Of a stretch of DNA of 64,000 nt, positions 32,588-41,652 are shown one piece after another. Position 1 is the first letter of the stretch. Every line of letters begins with the position of its first letter. A model generated the notes under the pieces. It was given only the letters and a program-made list of their open reading frames with translations. It was not told the DNA's origin and made no database searches. Made by a program: the position numbers and the translations under genes. The stretch spans positions 2,294,001-2,358,000 of the forward strand of contig LR782234.1 in the NCBI GenBank assembly GCA_902825215.1. Reading direction: 5' to 3'. The stretch comes from Pseudomonas fluorescens (lineage in GTDB: Bacteria; Pseudomonadota; Gammaproteobacteria; Pseudomonadales; Pseudomonadaceae).

Positions 32588-33430
32588 TTACGCCGAGGCG
32601 TGCATGTCTGTTTTGCCTTGCTGTACCTGGAGGCGCTTCAGCGTGGCCTGGTACATCTTCGTCCGCCGGTGGTTATCCCCGTAAATGCCTGCCGCAGCGA
32701 CGGTGCCGGCCTGGATGTGATCCAGATAACTGAAGATCTTGCGCGGCGAGAGAAACTTGATGCCATAGCCCAAACCGCTCATGCGATCTTGCAGGGCATA
32801 ACCGGGAACTTGATCGTCCATACAGAAGTGCAGACCCAGCGATTTCATTAGACGCGCATTCCACAGTGTGCAGAAACTTTTCAAATGCGTTTCTTTATAA
32901 GGCCGCGGCTGTTTCGAACGCATGCCAAGATGCAGTTTCGCCCGACGAATGTGGTGCTTGCAGAATCGCGAAGTTAACCGCCACGTATCGCGCAGTAATC
33001 CGCGGTTGAGTTGTTCGACACAACCCACCGCCGCCATGTCCGGCGACTTGGCGCATTCGCGCATCATCATCGAAAACACTTCCTTGTCGTAGACGAAAGT
33101 GTCCGTATGCAGCAAAAACAGATAATCGGTTTCAACTTTGGCCAAGGCCAGATCCAGCGCCTTGCCATGGGCAATATGTCCCGCTTCCTTGCCCGGCGAC
33201 GGACGCTCGATCAAATTGATCCAGTCCAGCGAGCGCAAGTAATCGAGGCTGGCATCCGCCGAATCGTTATCCACCACCCACACCGGAATGCGCTGCGCCT
33301 GAACGTGCTCACGCAGCAGTTCGAGGCACATCCGGGTAATGTCAGCGGTTTTGTAATTGACTAGGACCAGGCTGAAGTTCGCTGGCGGCTGGCTGGAGAA
33401 ATCGAAGGCTTGCATTTCGGAAGAATTCAT
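32588..33430 (-). CDS. Glycosyltransferase family 2
   Basis: 280 residues, soluble GT-A type enzyme: FSLVLVNYKTADITRMCLEL, VWVVDNDSADASLDYL, HGKALDLALAKVETDYLFLL and the DxD-like HTDTF. There is no membrane helix. The later KSFCTLWNARLMKSLGLHF and CMDDQVPGYALQDRM suggest a rhamnosyltransferase-like acceptor region. It is a single gene, flanked by a terminator and REP element, so not part of the exopolysaccharide operon. Probably decorates LPS or another surface glycan. Confidence 0.82.
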   Translation of the reverse strand: MNSSEMQAFDFSSQPPANFSLVLVNYKTADITRMCLELLREHVQAQRIPVWVVDNDSADASLDYLRSLDWINLIERPSPGKEAGHIAHGKALDLALAKVETDYLFLLHTDTFVYDKEVFSMMMRECAKSPDMAAVGCVEQLNRGLLRDTWRLTSRFCKHHIRRAKLHLGMRSKQPRPYKETHLKSFCTLWNARLMKSLGLHFCMDDQVPGYALQDRMSGLGYGIKFLSPRKIFSYLDHIQAGTVAAAGIYGDNHRRTKMYQATLKRLQVQQGKTDMHASA

Positions 33431-33560
33431 TCACGGCTCATGACGACAGGGTTCATGAGGCGCGATGCTAGCGAGGGAAGCTTAGGCGAAGCTTAATTTG
33501 CGGGTATCGCGCTGCCCGTCGACATGCGCGTTGCCGCGGAGCATTAATCCACCACAAAAC

Positions 33561-33654
33561 CTGTAGGAGTGAGCCTGCTCGCGATGGCGTCGGTTCGAGC
33601 AAATCCTTGGTGGCTGATACACCGCTATCGCGAGCAGGCTCGCTCCTACAGGGG
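33561..33654. repeat. REPIN (paired REP units)
   Basis: ctgtaggagtgagcctgctc at the left and gagcaggctcgctcctacag at the right, spacer about 45 bp, between the glycosyltransferase promoter and the hglS 3' end. Confidence 0.9.
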
Positions 33655-33673
33655 ATTTGTGGGTTCCCCGGAA

Positions 33674-35062
33674 TCAGCGCAATTTAATCCGCAATACCGC
33701 AGCGCATTCATCGATCGAGCGCTGTTGCGTCTCGGCATACAAACCCAACTCGTCAATGGTCGCGCGTCCGAGCGCTTGTTCGAACGCCTGGCGGTTGGAA
33801 TGCTCGCCATAGTGCGTCTGCGCGGCATCCCCGAGGTTTGACTGAAAAATCCCCGCCGCACTCACCGGCAGGAAATCTTCGTACACCAGTGGTTCAGCTT
33901 TCACATAGTCCTCGCGCAACAAATCCTCCAGCGAAGACTCGCCGAGTCCGCTGGCCGCCCTGCCTTTTTCCGTAGCGAAATAACGAAAATACGCCAGCCC
34001 TTGTTCGCGCATGCCCTCGACGCTGTCAGGGAATTCGCCAAAGTGCTGAGTCATCAACGCGTTGTAGCGTGCGGCGTTGCCTTCATTGGGGAATTCGCCC
34101 AGTTCATCCCGCGCCGCATTCAGCAAGCGGTCATACAGCGCGCGGCCCTTGGGCGTCAGTGCGGCGCCGCGTTGTTCTATTTCGCCGAAGCGCGCGCTGT
34201 GACTGCCGCGAGCCTGCTGCTGATCGGTGAAGGCGATCGGCTCGTCCAGTGCCTTGAAACTGGTCTGGCGCAGCAGGATCGGACATTGCCGGCGCGGTGG
34301 GCCTTCAATCACTGCTTTGGGCGTGATGCCATGCTTGGGCATTTGCTCCTGCACGCTATCGATGTCCAGCGTACGCGGGGTCAGGTGGTTGATGTGCGGA
34401 CCTTTGAAGGCGACCACGTCGGCGATCAAACGGTGCTGCGCGCTCAGCGTCTGGTATTGCGCGGCGGTGACGGTGGCGCTGTGGTGCCAGCGAAAGGTTT
34501 CCAGTGCCTGTAGGACGAATGCCTCGGCCTCGCTTTCATTCAGCCCGCCCGCGGTTTCAGCCTGGGCGATCAGGCGCAATGCTTGCGGGGTAAAAATTGA
34601 ACGCCGAGCCAGCACCGATTCGGCAAAGGCGCGCACGTCGGGATCTTCAATCAGCTCCAGGCGCAGTAGCGAGGTGAACACGCGAAACGGGCTGAGCTGT
34701 AAGGCGTCTTCATGCACTGCGCGAAACGCCGTCGAATGCACCGGAACACCCGCCGGCGTCAGGTCGTAATAGCCCACCGGTTGCATGCCCATTACCGCAA
34801 ACAGGCGGGCGAGGGTGGCCAGTTCGGTGGCGGTGCCGACGCGGATGGCGCCGTGGCGTTCCATGTCCAGTCGTTCGAATTCTCCGGTGCTGTGCAGTTG
34901 CCGGGCTATGTCGGGTTGATTAGCCAGCACATCGCGGTTGGTCTGCTCCACCAATTGCATCAGCGCACCGTACAGCGGCACTTCTTCGCGGTACATGTCG
35001 GACATCGCTTTGGAGAAGCGTTGGCGGATCAGGTCGGGGCTGACAAACGGCTGCACGGTCAT
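33674..35062 (-). CDS. hglS: 2-oxoadipate dioxygenase/decarboxylase (DUF1338 family)
   Basis: 462-residue Fe(II) enzyme that turns 2-oxoadipate into D-2-hydroxyglutarate in the D-lysine/2-aminoadipate route of Pseudomonas. Numbering agrees exactly with the characterised family member as I know it: His70 and Arg74 in MERHGAIRVGTATE, His226 in GPHINHLTPR and Glu294 in ARFGEIEQRG, giving the metal triad and the substrate-binding arginine. Start ATG 35062 has AGGAA upstream. It lies 87 bp downstream of glcF on the same strand and may be read with glcDEF, although its usual partners of lysine breakdown are not here. Confidence 0.93.
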   Translation of the reverse strand: MTVQPFVSPDLIRQRFSKAMSDMYREEVPLYGALMQLVEQTNRDVLANQPDIARQLHSTGEFERLDMERHGAIRVGTATELATLARLFAVMGMQPVGYYDLTPAGVPVHSTAFRAVHEDALQLSPFRVFTSLLRLELIEDPDVRAFAESVLARRSIFTPQALRLIAQAETAGGLNESEAEAFVLQALETFRWHHSATVTAAQYQTLSAQHRLIADVVAFKGPHINHLTPRTLDIDSVQEQMPKHGITPKAVIEGPPRRQCPILLRQTSFKALDEPIAFTDQQQARGSHSARFGEIEQRGAALTPKGRALYDRLLNAARDELGEFPNEGNAARYNALMTQHFGEFPDSVEGMREQGLAYFRYFATEKGRAASGLGESSLEDLLREDYVKAEPLVYEDFLPVSAAGIFQSNLGDAAQTHYGEHSNRQAFEQALGRATIDELGLYAETQQRSIDECAAVLRIKLR

Positions 35063-35149
35063 GAAAAAAATTCCTGCCAGGTCACGGAATGGATAGCAGA
35101 AAAGATCGCAGCCTTCGCCTACGCGGGCAAACGAAGAATCCTACGAACT

Positions 35150-36370
35150 TCATTCTGCCAACGACTGATCCACCAGTTCGATCCAGTGCAACACGCGGGT
35201 ACGACCGGCGCTGGCCAGATGGCTCTGGCAGCCGACGTTGGAAGTGACGATCAATTGCGGCCGGCCGCTCTCCAGCGCGTTGAGACGGTTGTCGCGCAGT
35301 TGCCGGGCCAGCACGGGTTGCGTCAGCGAATAGGTGCCCGCCGAGCCGCAACACAAATGGCCGTCCGGTACGGCAGTGAGATTGAATCCGAGGCGCGTCA
35401 ACACCGACTCCACCGCGCCGCCGAGTTTCAGCGCGTGTTGCAAGGTACACGGGCAATGCACGGCGATTCGTTGTTCACTGGCGGCGCACACCTGTTCCAG
35501 CGGTTCCTGCGCGAGGATCTGCACCAGATCCAGCGTCCGCTCGCTGATCTGCCGCGCCTTGGCTGCATAAGCCGGATCGTCCGCCAGCAAATGTCCGTAA
35601 TCCTTGATGAACGCGCCGCAGCCGCTGGCGGTTTGCACGATCGCTTCGGCGCCGTTCTGCAGGTGCGGCCACCACGCATCGATATTTTGCCGGGCGCGGT
35701 CGAGGCCTTTGCTCTGGGCATCGAGGTGATAATCCAGCGCGCCGCAACATCCGGCCTCCGTAACCGGAATAACGCTGATGCCGAGTCTGTCCAGCACCCG
35801 CGCCGTTGCATCATTGGTGTTCGGCGACAGTCCCGGTTGCACGCAGCCTTCAAGCAGCAACACGCGGCGCGCATGCCTTGGGGCAGGGCGCAAATTAGTG
35901 ACTGACACAGGATGCGGCAGTTTGCTTTCCAGCAAGCGCGGCAACAACGGGCGAAACGTCGCGCCTACCCGCAGCAGGCTTTTGAACACGCGCGGATTCG
36001 GCGCCAAGGCCCGCAGGCCCTCACGCAACAGCCGCTGAGCCGGCGGGCGCGGCACGGCTTGATCGACCACCGCACGGCCGATGTCGAGCAGGTTGTGATA
36101 GTCGACGCCGGACGGGCAGGTGGTTTCGCAATTGCGGCAGGACAGGCAGCGGTCCAGATGCAATTGCGTTTGTGCAGTCGCCGGCGCGCCTTCGAGCACT
36201 TGCTTGATCAGATAAATCCGCCCGCGCGGTCCGTCGAGTTCATCGCCGAGCAGTTGATAAGTCGGACAGGTCGCGTTGCAAAAGCCGCAATGTACGCAGG
36301 TGCGCAGAATCTTTTCCGCCTCGGCGGCTCGGGGCAGCTGTCGCGCTTTCTCGCTCAGAGTGGTTTGCAT
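35150..36370 (-). CDS. glcF: Glycolate oxidase iron-sulfur subunit
   Basis: 406 residues. Two 4Fe-4S ferredoxin motifs, CVHCGFCNATCP (about 25-36) and CLSCRNCETTCP (about 75-86), are followed by two cysteine-rich CCG domains (EAGCCGALDYHL and GHLCCGSAGTYSL). Transfers electrons from the GlcD flavin toward the respiratory quinone pool. Third gene of glcDEF; 2-bp gap from glcE. Length and motif order are as in other GlcF proteins. Confidence 0.95.
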   Translation of the reverse strand: MQTTLSEKARQLPRAAEAEKILRTCVHCGFCNATCPTYQLLGDELDGPRGRIYLIKQVLEGAPATAQTQLHLDRCLSCRNCETTCPSGVDYHNLLDIGRAVVDQAVPRPPAQRLLREGLRALAPNPRVFKSLLRVGATFRPLLPRLLESKLPHPVSVTNLRPAPRHARRVLLLEGCVQPGLSPNTNDATARVLDRLGISVIPVTEAGCCGALDYHLDAQSKGLDRARQNIDAWWPHLQNGAEAIVQTASGCGAFIKDYGHLLADDPAYAAKARQISERTLDLVQILAQEPLEQVCAASEQRIAVHCPCTLQHALKLGGAVESVLTRLGFNLTAVPDGHLCCGSAGTYSLTQPVLARQLRDNRLNALESGRPQLIVTSNVGCQSHLASAGRTRVLHWIELVDQSLAE

Positions 36371-36372
36371 GG

Positions 36373-37422
36373 CTAGAACTCCGCGTACATCCGCCCGGGA
36401 TTGAACAGCCCTTGCGGATCGAGTTGCGCCTTGAGCTGGCGGTGATAGCGCAACAGCGTCGGCGCCAACGGCTGGAACGGTGTGTCACTGACACCGTGGC
36501 TGAAACAGGTGGCATGGCCGCCCAGCGATTGGGCCAAGGTGTGAATTTCCGCGCTGGCAGATTTCAGCCAGCGTTGCGCACCGGCCCAGTCGATCAATTG
36601 CTCGCCGGGCAGCTCCAGCGGGCCGAGATTGTTCGGTAGCGACAGACGCCACAACGGCAGGCCCTCATCGAAAAAGGCCAGGCGATGCTCGTTCAGGTCA
36701 CGCCAGAAAATCGAGTCCAACAGCTCGCCACCGAGGCGTTGATGCGCCGCAGTTACCGAACCCTCGCCACCCTCAAGGCGCAGATACAGACTCTGGCCAT
36801 CGTGACACGCCGCACTGATCGGCAGCGGTTGCTGGCCCCATTCGGCGAGTTTGCCCAAGGCACGAGCACAGTCGATATCCAGGCGAATGCTCAGGCATTG
36901 ACGCGGTTTGGGCAGGACCTTCAGCGAGACTTCGGTGAGCACGCCAAGGCAACCAAAACTGCCGGCCAGCAGCCGTGACAGGTCGTAGCCGGCGACGTTT
37001 TTCATCACTTCGCCGCCAAAACGCAAGTGCTGACCGAGGCCGGTGATGACTCGCGTGCCGAGCACGAAGTCGCGTACCGAGCCTGACCACGGCCGGCGCG
37101 GGCCCGATAAACCAGAGGCGATCATCCCGCCGACGGTGGCGCTATCGGCAAATGCCGGCGGTTCGCATGGCAGCATCTGCCCGGCGTTATCCAGCGCCGC
37201 CAGCAACGCCGATAACGGCGTCCCCGCGCGCGCGGTGATCACCAGTTCGGTCGGTTCGTAGCGCACGATGCCGCAGTGGGCACGAGTGTCGAGTATTTCG
37301 CCCGCCACCTCGCGACCGAGAAACGCCTTGCTGTTGCCACCCTGGATTTTCAACGGTGTGCGATTGGCGCGTGCGGCGTTGACCTGATCGAGCAGGGCGC
37401 TGGCGCCGTCGAAATCGGCCAT
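36373..37422 (-). CDS. glcE: Glycolate oxidase FAD-binding subunit
   Basis: 349 residues with a PCMH-type FAD domain: TPLKIQGGNSKAFLGR, VITARAGTPLSALLAALDNA, ATVGGMIASGLSGPRRPWSG and GGEVMKNVAGYDLSRLLAGS. Shorter than GlcD, as expected. Start ATG shares a base with the glcD stop (TGATG). Required with GlcD and GlcF for glycolate oxidation to glyoxylate. Confidence 0.95.
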   Translation of the reverse strand: MADFDGASALLDQVNAARANRTPLKIQGGNSKAFLGREVAGEILDTRAHCGIVRYEPTELVITARAGTPLSALLAALDNAGQMLPCEPPAFADSATVGGMIASGLSGPRRPWSGSVRDFVLGTRVITGLGQHLRFGGEVMKNVAGYDLSRLLAGSFGCLGVLTEVSLKVLPKPRQCLSIRLDIDCARALGKLAEWGQQPLPISAACHDGQSLYLRLEGGEGSVTAAHQRLGGELLDSIFWRDLNEHRLAFFDEGLPLWRLSLPNNLGPLELPGEQLIDWAGAQRWLKSASAEIHTLAQSLGGHATCFSHGVSDTPFQPLAPTLLRYHRQLKAQLDPQGLFNPGRMYAEF

Positions 37423-38921
37423 CAGAAACGCTCCAGCTCGGGGAAGGGCAGTTGCCCGGCATGAATATGCATGGCGCCAAACTCGGCGCAGCGGTGCAGG
37501 GTCGGGATGTTCTTGCCGGGGTTGAGCAGGCCTTGCGGGTCGAACGCCGCTTTTACTGCATGGAACAGGCGCAGTTCGTCACTGTTGAATTGCGCGCACA
37601 TCTGATTGATTTTCTCGCGGCCGACACCGTGCTCGCCGGTAATGCTGCCGCCGACTTGCACGCACAGTTCAAGGATCTTGCCGCCCAAGGCTTCGGCGCG
37701 CTGCAGTTCGCCTGGTTGATTGGCGTCGAACAGGATCAGCGGGTGCATGTTGCCGTCGCCGGCATGAAAGACGTTGGCGACACGCAAACCGTACTCTTCG
37801 CTGAGTCTGGCGATACCTTGCAGGACACCGGGCAATTCGCGGCGCGGGATGGTGCCGTCCATGCAGTAATAGTCCGGCGACAAACGGCCGATCGCCGGGA
37901 AGGCATTCTTGCGTCCGGCCCAGAAACGCACGCGCTCGGCTTCGTCTTGCGCCTGACGCACTTCAGTCGCACCCGCGGCGAGCATGACCTCGCGCACTCG
38001 CTGGCAATCGTCATGCACATCGGCTTCGACGCCATCGAGTTCGCACAGCAGAATGGCCTCGGCATCGACCGGGTAACCGGCGTGAATGAAGTCTTCGGCG
38101 GCGCGGAGGGCCAGGTTGTCCATCATTTCCAGGCCGCCGGGAATGATTCCGGCAGCGATGATTTCGGCCACCGCGCGGCCAGCCTTTTCCACCGAATCGA
38201 AACTCGCCAGCAGGACTTTCGCCACTTGCGGCCTGGGCAGCAATTTGACCGTGACTTCGGTGATGATCCCCAGCAGGCCTTCAGAGCCGGTGAACAGCGC
38301 GAGCAAATCGAAACCCGCCGAATCCAGAGCCTCGGAGCCCAGGGTCAGGCGTTCGCCTTCGATGCTCAGCACTTCGATTTTCAGCAGGTTGTGCACGGTC
38401 AGGCCGTACTTGAGGCAATGCACGCCCCCGGCGTTTTCGGCGACATTGCCGCCAATCGAACAGGCGATTTGCGAGGACGGATCCGGCGCGTAGTACAGGC
38501 CAAACGGCGCGGCTGCCTGAGAGATCGCCAGGTTGCGTACACCCGGCTGAACCCGCGCGGTGCGGGCGGCGGGATCGATCTGCAGAATATTGTTGAACCG
38601 CGCCATCACCAGCAGCACACCCTGTTCCAGCGGCAAGGCGCCGCCGGACAAACCGGTGCCGGCACCACGCGCGACCACCGGGACGTTCTGCGCGTGGCAA
38701 AGTTTCAGCAGGCTCTGCACCTGATCGAGACGCCGGGGCAGGGCGACCAGCATTGGCGTGGTGCGGTAGGCGGAGAGACCGTCGCATTCGTAAGGTTTCA
38801 GTTCCTCCTCGCGCCACAGCAGGTCGAGATCAGGCACGGCCCGTTGCAGTGCCTTGAGCAGTTCGGCCTTGTTCACCTGCGGCAGCGGGCCGTCGAGGCG
38901 CTCGTCGTAGAGAATGTTCAT
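37422..38921 (-). CDS. glcD: Glycolate oxidase subunit GlcD
   Basis: 499-residue FAD-linked oxidase that oxidises glycolate (and D-lactate in some species). FAD-binding motifs PVVARGAGTGLSGGALPLEQ, IGGNVAENAGGVHCLKYGLT and the C-terminal VFHAGDGNMHPLILFD, then SITGEHGVGREK are all intact. GGAGCTGAG lies just before ATG 38921. No glcC regulator or permease is adjacent; a repeat element fills the upstream gap. Confidence 0.95.
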   Translation of the reverse strand: MNILYDERLDGPLPQVNKAELLKALQRAVPDLDLLWREEELKPYECDGLSAYRTTPMLVALPRRLDQVQSLLKLCHAQNVPVVARGAGTGLSGGALPLEQGVLLVMARFNNILQIDPAARTARVQPGVRNLAISQAAAPFGLYYAPDPSSQIACSIGGNVAENAGGVHCLKYGLTVHNLLKIEVLSIEGERLTLGSEALDSAGFDLLALFTGSEGLLGIITEVTVKLLPRPQVAKVLLASFDSVEKAGRAVAEIIAAGIIPGGLEMMDNLALRAAEDFIHAGYPVDAEAILLCELDGVEADVHDDCQRVREVMLAAGATEVRQAQDEAERVRFWAGRKNAFPAIGRLSPDYYCMDGTIPRRELPGVLQGIARLSEEYGLRVANVFHAGDGNMHPLILFDANQPGELQRAEALGGKILELCVQVGGSITGEHGVGREKINQMCAQFNSDELRLFHAVKAAFDPQGLLNPGKNIPTLHRCAEFGAMHIHAGQLPFPELERF

Positions 38922-38946
38922 CTCAGCTCCAGGCCCCGCCGCTGCT

Positions 38947-39045
38947 CGTTCCCACGCTTCCGCGTGGGAATACCTCTGGGGACGCTCTGCGTCCAGTGAC
39001 GCGGAGCGTCACGGGCTGCATTCCCACGCAGAGCGTGGGAACGAT
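38947..39045. repeat. GTTCCCACGC palindromic element, copy 1
   Basis: About 100 bp: outer arms cgttcccacgc and gcgtgggaacg, an inner ctgcgtccagtgacgcggag core, and the phrase cgggctgcattcccacgc. The same element occurs at 44183-44293 and 57295-57396, always in a gap between genes. Confidence 0.85.
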
Positions 39046-39072
39046 CAGGACCAGGACAATCAGGGGAAGTTG

Positions 39073-39999
39073 TCATCGCTGGCTTTCGAGAAACGTCTGA
39101 TACAGGCGTGCGCTGTTCGTCGGCTCCTCGACCATCGGCATGTGCCCGACGTGGTCCCAGACGTCCACGCGCAAATTGGCGATGCCCTTGCTCCAGACCG
39201 GCACGCTGCTCACGTCGATCAGGCGATCCTTGCGCCCCCACAGCAACAACGCCGGGCAGCGAATTTCGGCCAGCTTCGGCTCCATCGGCGGGCTGGCGCG
39301 GAAGTCGCGGAAAATTTCTTCCAGTTCATCGCGTTGCTGCACGTAGCGCTGGGCGATGGCGTCGAGCACCACTTTCGGCACCCAGGGCGGTGAGGCCATG
39401 GTCATTGCATACAGATAGCGAAACTCTTCGCGCGAATTGACCAGAAACGGATTGTGCCCGCGCGCCAGATGCCGCTCCATGTCGCTGGCCTCGGGCGCGG
39501 TGACGCCCGCCGGATCGATCAGCGCCAGCGAGGCGATTCGGTCCGGATAAGTTGCCGCCAGCCACGCCGCCAGATAACCGCCCATCGAATTGCCGATCAC
39601 ATGCACTTTTTCCACGCCGCAGACATCGAGCAACTGGATCATGCGCTTGGCTTGCAGCGGAATATCAAAACCACCACCGGCCTTGAAGCCGGTCTCACCA
39701 TGGCCGGGCAAATCCGGAATGATCACCCGATACTGCCGAACAAAATGCCGGGAGAAGCGCAGCCACAGATTCTTGTCGGCGCTGAATCCGTGCAGCATCA
39801 GGATCGCACTGGCCGCTTCGTACGGCCCGCCCTGCCAGGTCGACACCGTCATCTCGGCAATCGGCACTTCGATCTTGTGCAACTTGTACAACCTGGCCTC
39901 GATGGCCATGCTCAGGTCGTACAGCCAGTGCCCGACCGCCGGATAACTCAACCAGCTCCAGGCCACGAAAACCGCGAGGGCGACAAACAGCAAAAGCAT
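39073..39999 (-). CDS. Membrane-anchored alpha/beta hydrolase (esterase/phospholipase-like)
   Basis: 308 residues. A single N-terminal helix (MLLLFVALAVFVAWSWL) anchors the enzyme. The catalytic fold has oxyanion-hole LMLHGFSADKNLWL, nucleophile GNSMGGYLAA, the acid in LLWGRKDRLIDV and the histidine in HVGHMPMVEEP. The plan (anchor plus hydrolase, about 310 aa) resembles PlaF-type membrane esterases of Pseudomonas. It starts 21 bp after the stop of the upstream monooxygenase, with AAGGAAG as ribosome site, so the two are probably co-transcribed. It may hydrolyse esters made by that enzyme. Confidence 0.85.
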   Translation of the reverse strand: MLLLFVALAVFVAWSWLSYPAVGHWLYDLSMAIEARLYKLHKIEVPIAEMTVSTWQGGPYEAASAILMLHGFSADKNLWLRFSRHFVRQYRVIIPDLPGHGETGFKAGGGFDIPLQAKRMIQLLDVCGVEKVHVIGNSMGGYLAAWLAATYPDRIASLALIDPAGVTAPEASDMERHLARGHNPFLVNSREEFRYLYAMTMASPPWVPKVVLDAIAQRYVQQRDELEEIFRDFRASPPMEPKLAEIRCPALLLWGRKDRLIDVSSVPVWSKGIANLRVDVWDHVGHMPMVEEPTNSARLYQTFLESQR

Positions 40000-40020
40000 C
40001 GACGTCTTCCTTTTACGTGT

Positions 40021-41475
40021 TCAGGACAAAATGTGGTCGGCGGGTTTCAGCGCCCGGGTCAAACGGTAATAGCTGAAACTGAAGCCGGGAAACATGGCGA
40101 TCACATGACCGCTCTGGCTTTGATACCAACTGTGGCAACCACCGGACTTCCACACCGTGCGCTGCATTTCCCGGTGGATCATTGCAGTGTAGGTACGTTC
40201 TGCATCGCGGCGAACTTCGATGCTGCGCAAGCCTTGGTCGCGCACGGTGCGGATGCAATCGATGATGTAGTTCATCTGCGCTTCGATGATGAACAGCGCC
40301 GAGGTGTGGCCGATGCCGGTGTTCGGCCCGGTGACGATAAACAGGTTGGGGAAGTCCGGCAGGCTGGTGCCCAGATAGGCGCGCGGATATTCGGCCCAGA
40401 CATCGCTGAGTTGCACGGCGTTTTTTCCGCTGACCGGGTAGGAAATCACCCCGTCAGTGGCGTCGTAACCGGTCGACCAGACGATCAGATCCGCGTCGAC
40501 ATGCTGACCGTCTGCGGTGTTGATCCCGGTTTCGTCGATTGACGCGATGCCTTGTTCGCGGCTGTGCAATGTGACGTTCGGGCGGCTCAATGTCGGGTAG
40601 TAGCTACTTGAGACCAGCACGCGTTTGCAGCCGATGGTGAAGTCCGGGACGAGTTTTTCCCGCAAGATTGGGTCCGGTACCTGACGCTTGAGAAAGCGCA
40701 GAGCGTGCTGCTGCACCATATGGATCGCCGGTTTCGAGTATTTGAAAGCGATGACACGGGTTTCGAACTGCCAGTAGATCAGCCAGCGCAGCAGTTTGTA
40801 GGCGGGTTTGCGACCCAGCAGCCAGCGTTGTACGGGGCCGAATGGGCGATCGGCGCGCGGCAGCACCCAATGTGGTGTGCGCTGGAATACGTGCAAATGC
40901 TCGACCTGCGGCGCTATCGCCGGAATCACCTGGACCGCGCTGGCGCCACTGCCAACGATGGCCACGCGTTTACCGCGATAGTCGTAGCTGTGGTCCCAGT
41001 TGTTTGTATGAAAAGTCTTGCCTTGAAAGCGATCCCGGCCGGGGAAGTCCGGGATCACCGGTTGGCTTAGCGGTCCGCTGGCGTTGATCAGAAATTGTGC
41101 ATGGAAGATGCCTTTGCGGCTGGTATGCACGGCCCAGCGTTTTTCCGACTCGTCCCATTCGACACGTTCGACATTGGCTTCCAGCTCGACGCGGTAACGC
41201 AAACCGAACTGCTCGATGACGTGCTTGGTATAGCGCTGCAGCTCGGCTTGGCCGGCGAACATCTGCGACCAGCGGTAAGGCGCGAACGACAGTGAATACA
41301 GCGGCGACGGCACGTCCACTGCGGCGCCGGGGTAGGTGTTCTGGCACCAGGTACCGCCGAAAAAGTCCCGTCTCTCCAGCAGGCGAAAATCGTCGATCCC
41401 GGCCTTGAGCAGGTTGACCGCCGCACACTGGCCGCCGAAACCGCTGCCGATGATCAACACCTGAAAGCTGCGCAT
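40021..41475 (-). CDS. Flavin-containing (Baeyer-Villiger-type) monooxygenase
   Basis: 484 residues. FAD-binding GSGFGGQ near the N-terminus, NADPH-binding VAIVGSGASAVQVIPAIAPQ and, between them, the Baeyer-Villiger fingerprint FQGKTFHTNNWDHS (FxGxxxHxxxW). It should insert oxygen into ketones to give esters or lactones using NADPH and oxygen, though long-chain alkane or N-oxide activity occurs in relatives. Pairing with an esterase gene downstream is typical for ketone breakdown. The substrate is unknown. Confidence 0.88.
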   Translation of the reverse strand: MRSFQVLIIGSGFGGQCAAVNLLKAGIDDFRLLERRDFFGGTWCQNTYPGAAVDVPSPLYSLSFAPYRWSQMFAGQAELQRYTKHVIEQFGLRYRVELEANVERVEWDESEKRWAVHTSRKGIFHAQFLINASGPLSQPVIPDFPGRDRFQGKTFHTNNWDHSYDYRGKRVAIVGSGASAVQVIPAIAPQVEHLHVFQRTPHWVLPRADRPFGPVQRWLLGRKPAYKLLRWLIYWQFETRVIAFKYSKPAIHMVQQHALRFLKRQVPDPILREKLVPDFTIGCKRVLVSSSYYPTLSRPNVTLHSREQGIASIDETGINTADGQHVDADLIVWSTGYDATDGVISYPVSGKNAVQLSDVWAEYPRAYLGTSLPDFPNLFIVTGPNTGIGHTSALFIIEAQMNYIIDCIRTVRDQGLRSIEVRRDAERTYTAMIHREMQRTVWKSGGCHSWYQSQSGHVIAMFPGFSFSYYRLTRALKPADHILS

Positions 41476-41652
41476 GGGCCTCCTTCTTATAGTTGTTTTT
41501 CCATTTCCCTCCTTTCATGTATAGCCAAATATTTGCCTTGTGCGCGCCTCTGATGTTGCGGCATTCAGCCCGCTGGCCGGTGATGGCTATTTAACGTCGC
41601 CCTGATAGACTCCCACCACGTCCGCACAGCGGAGTGCGGGGTCGAGGTCCTT

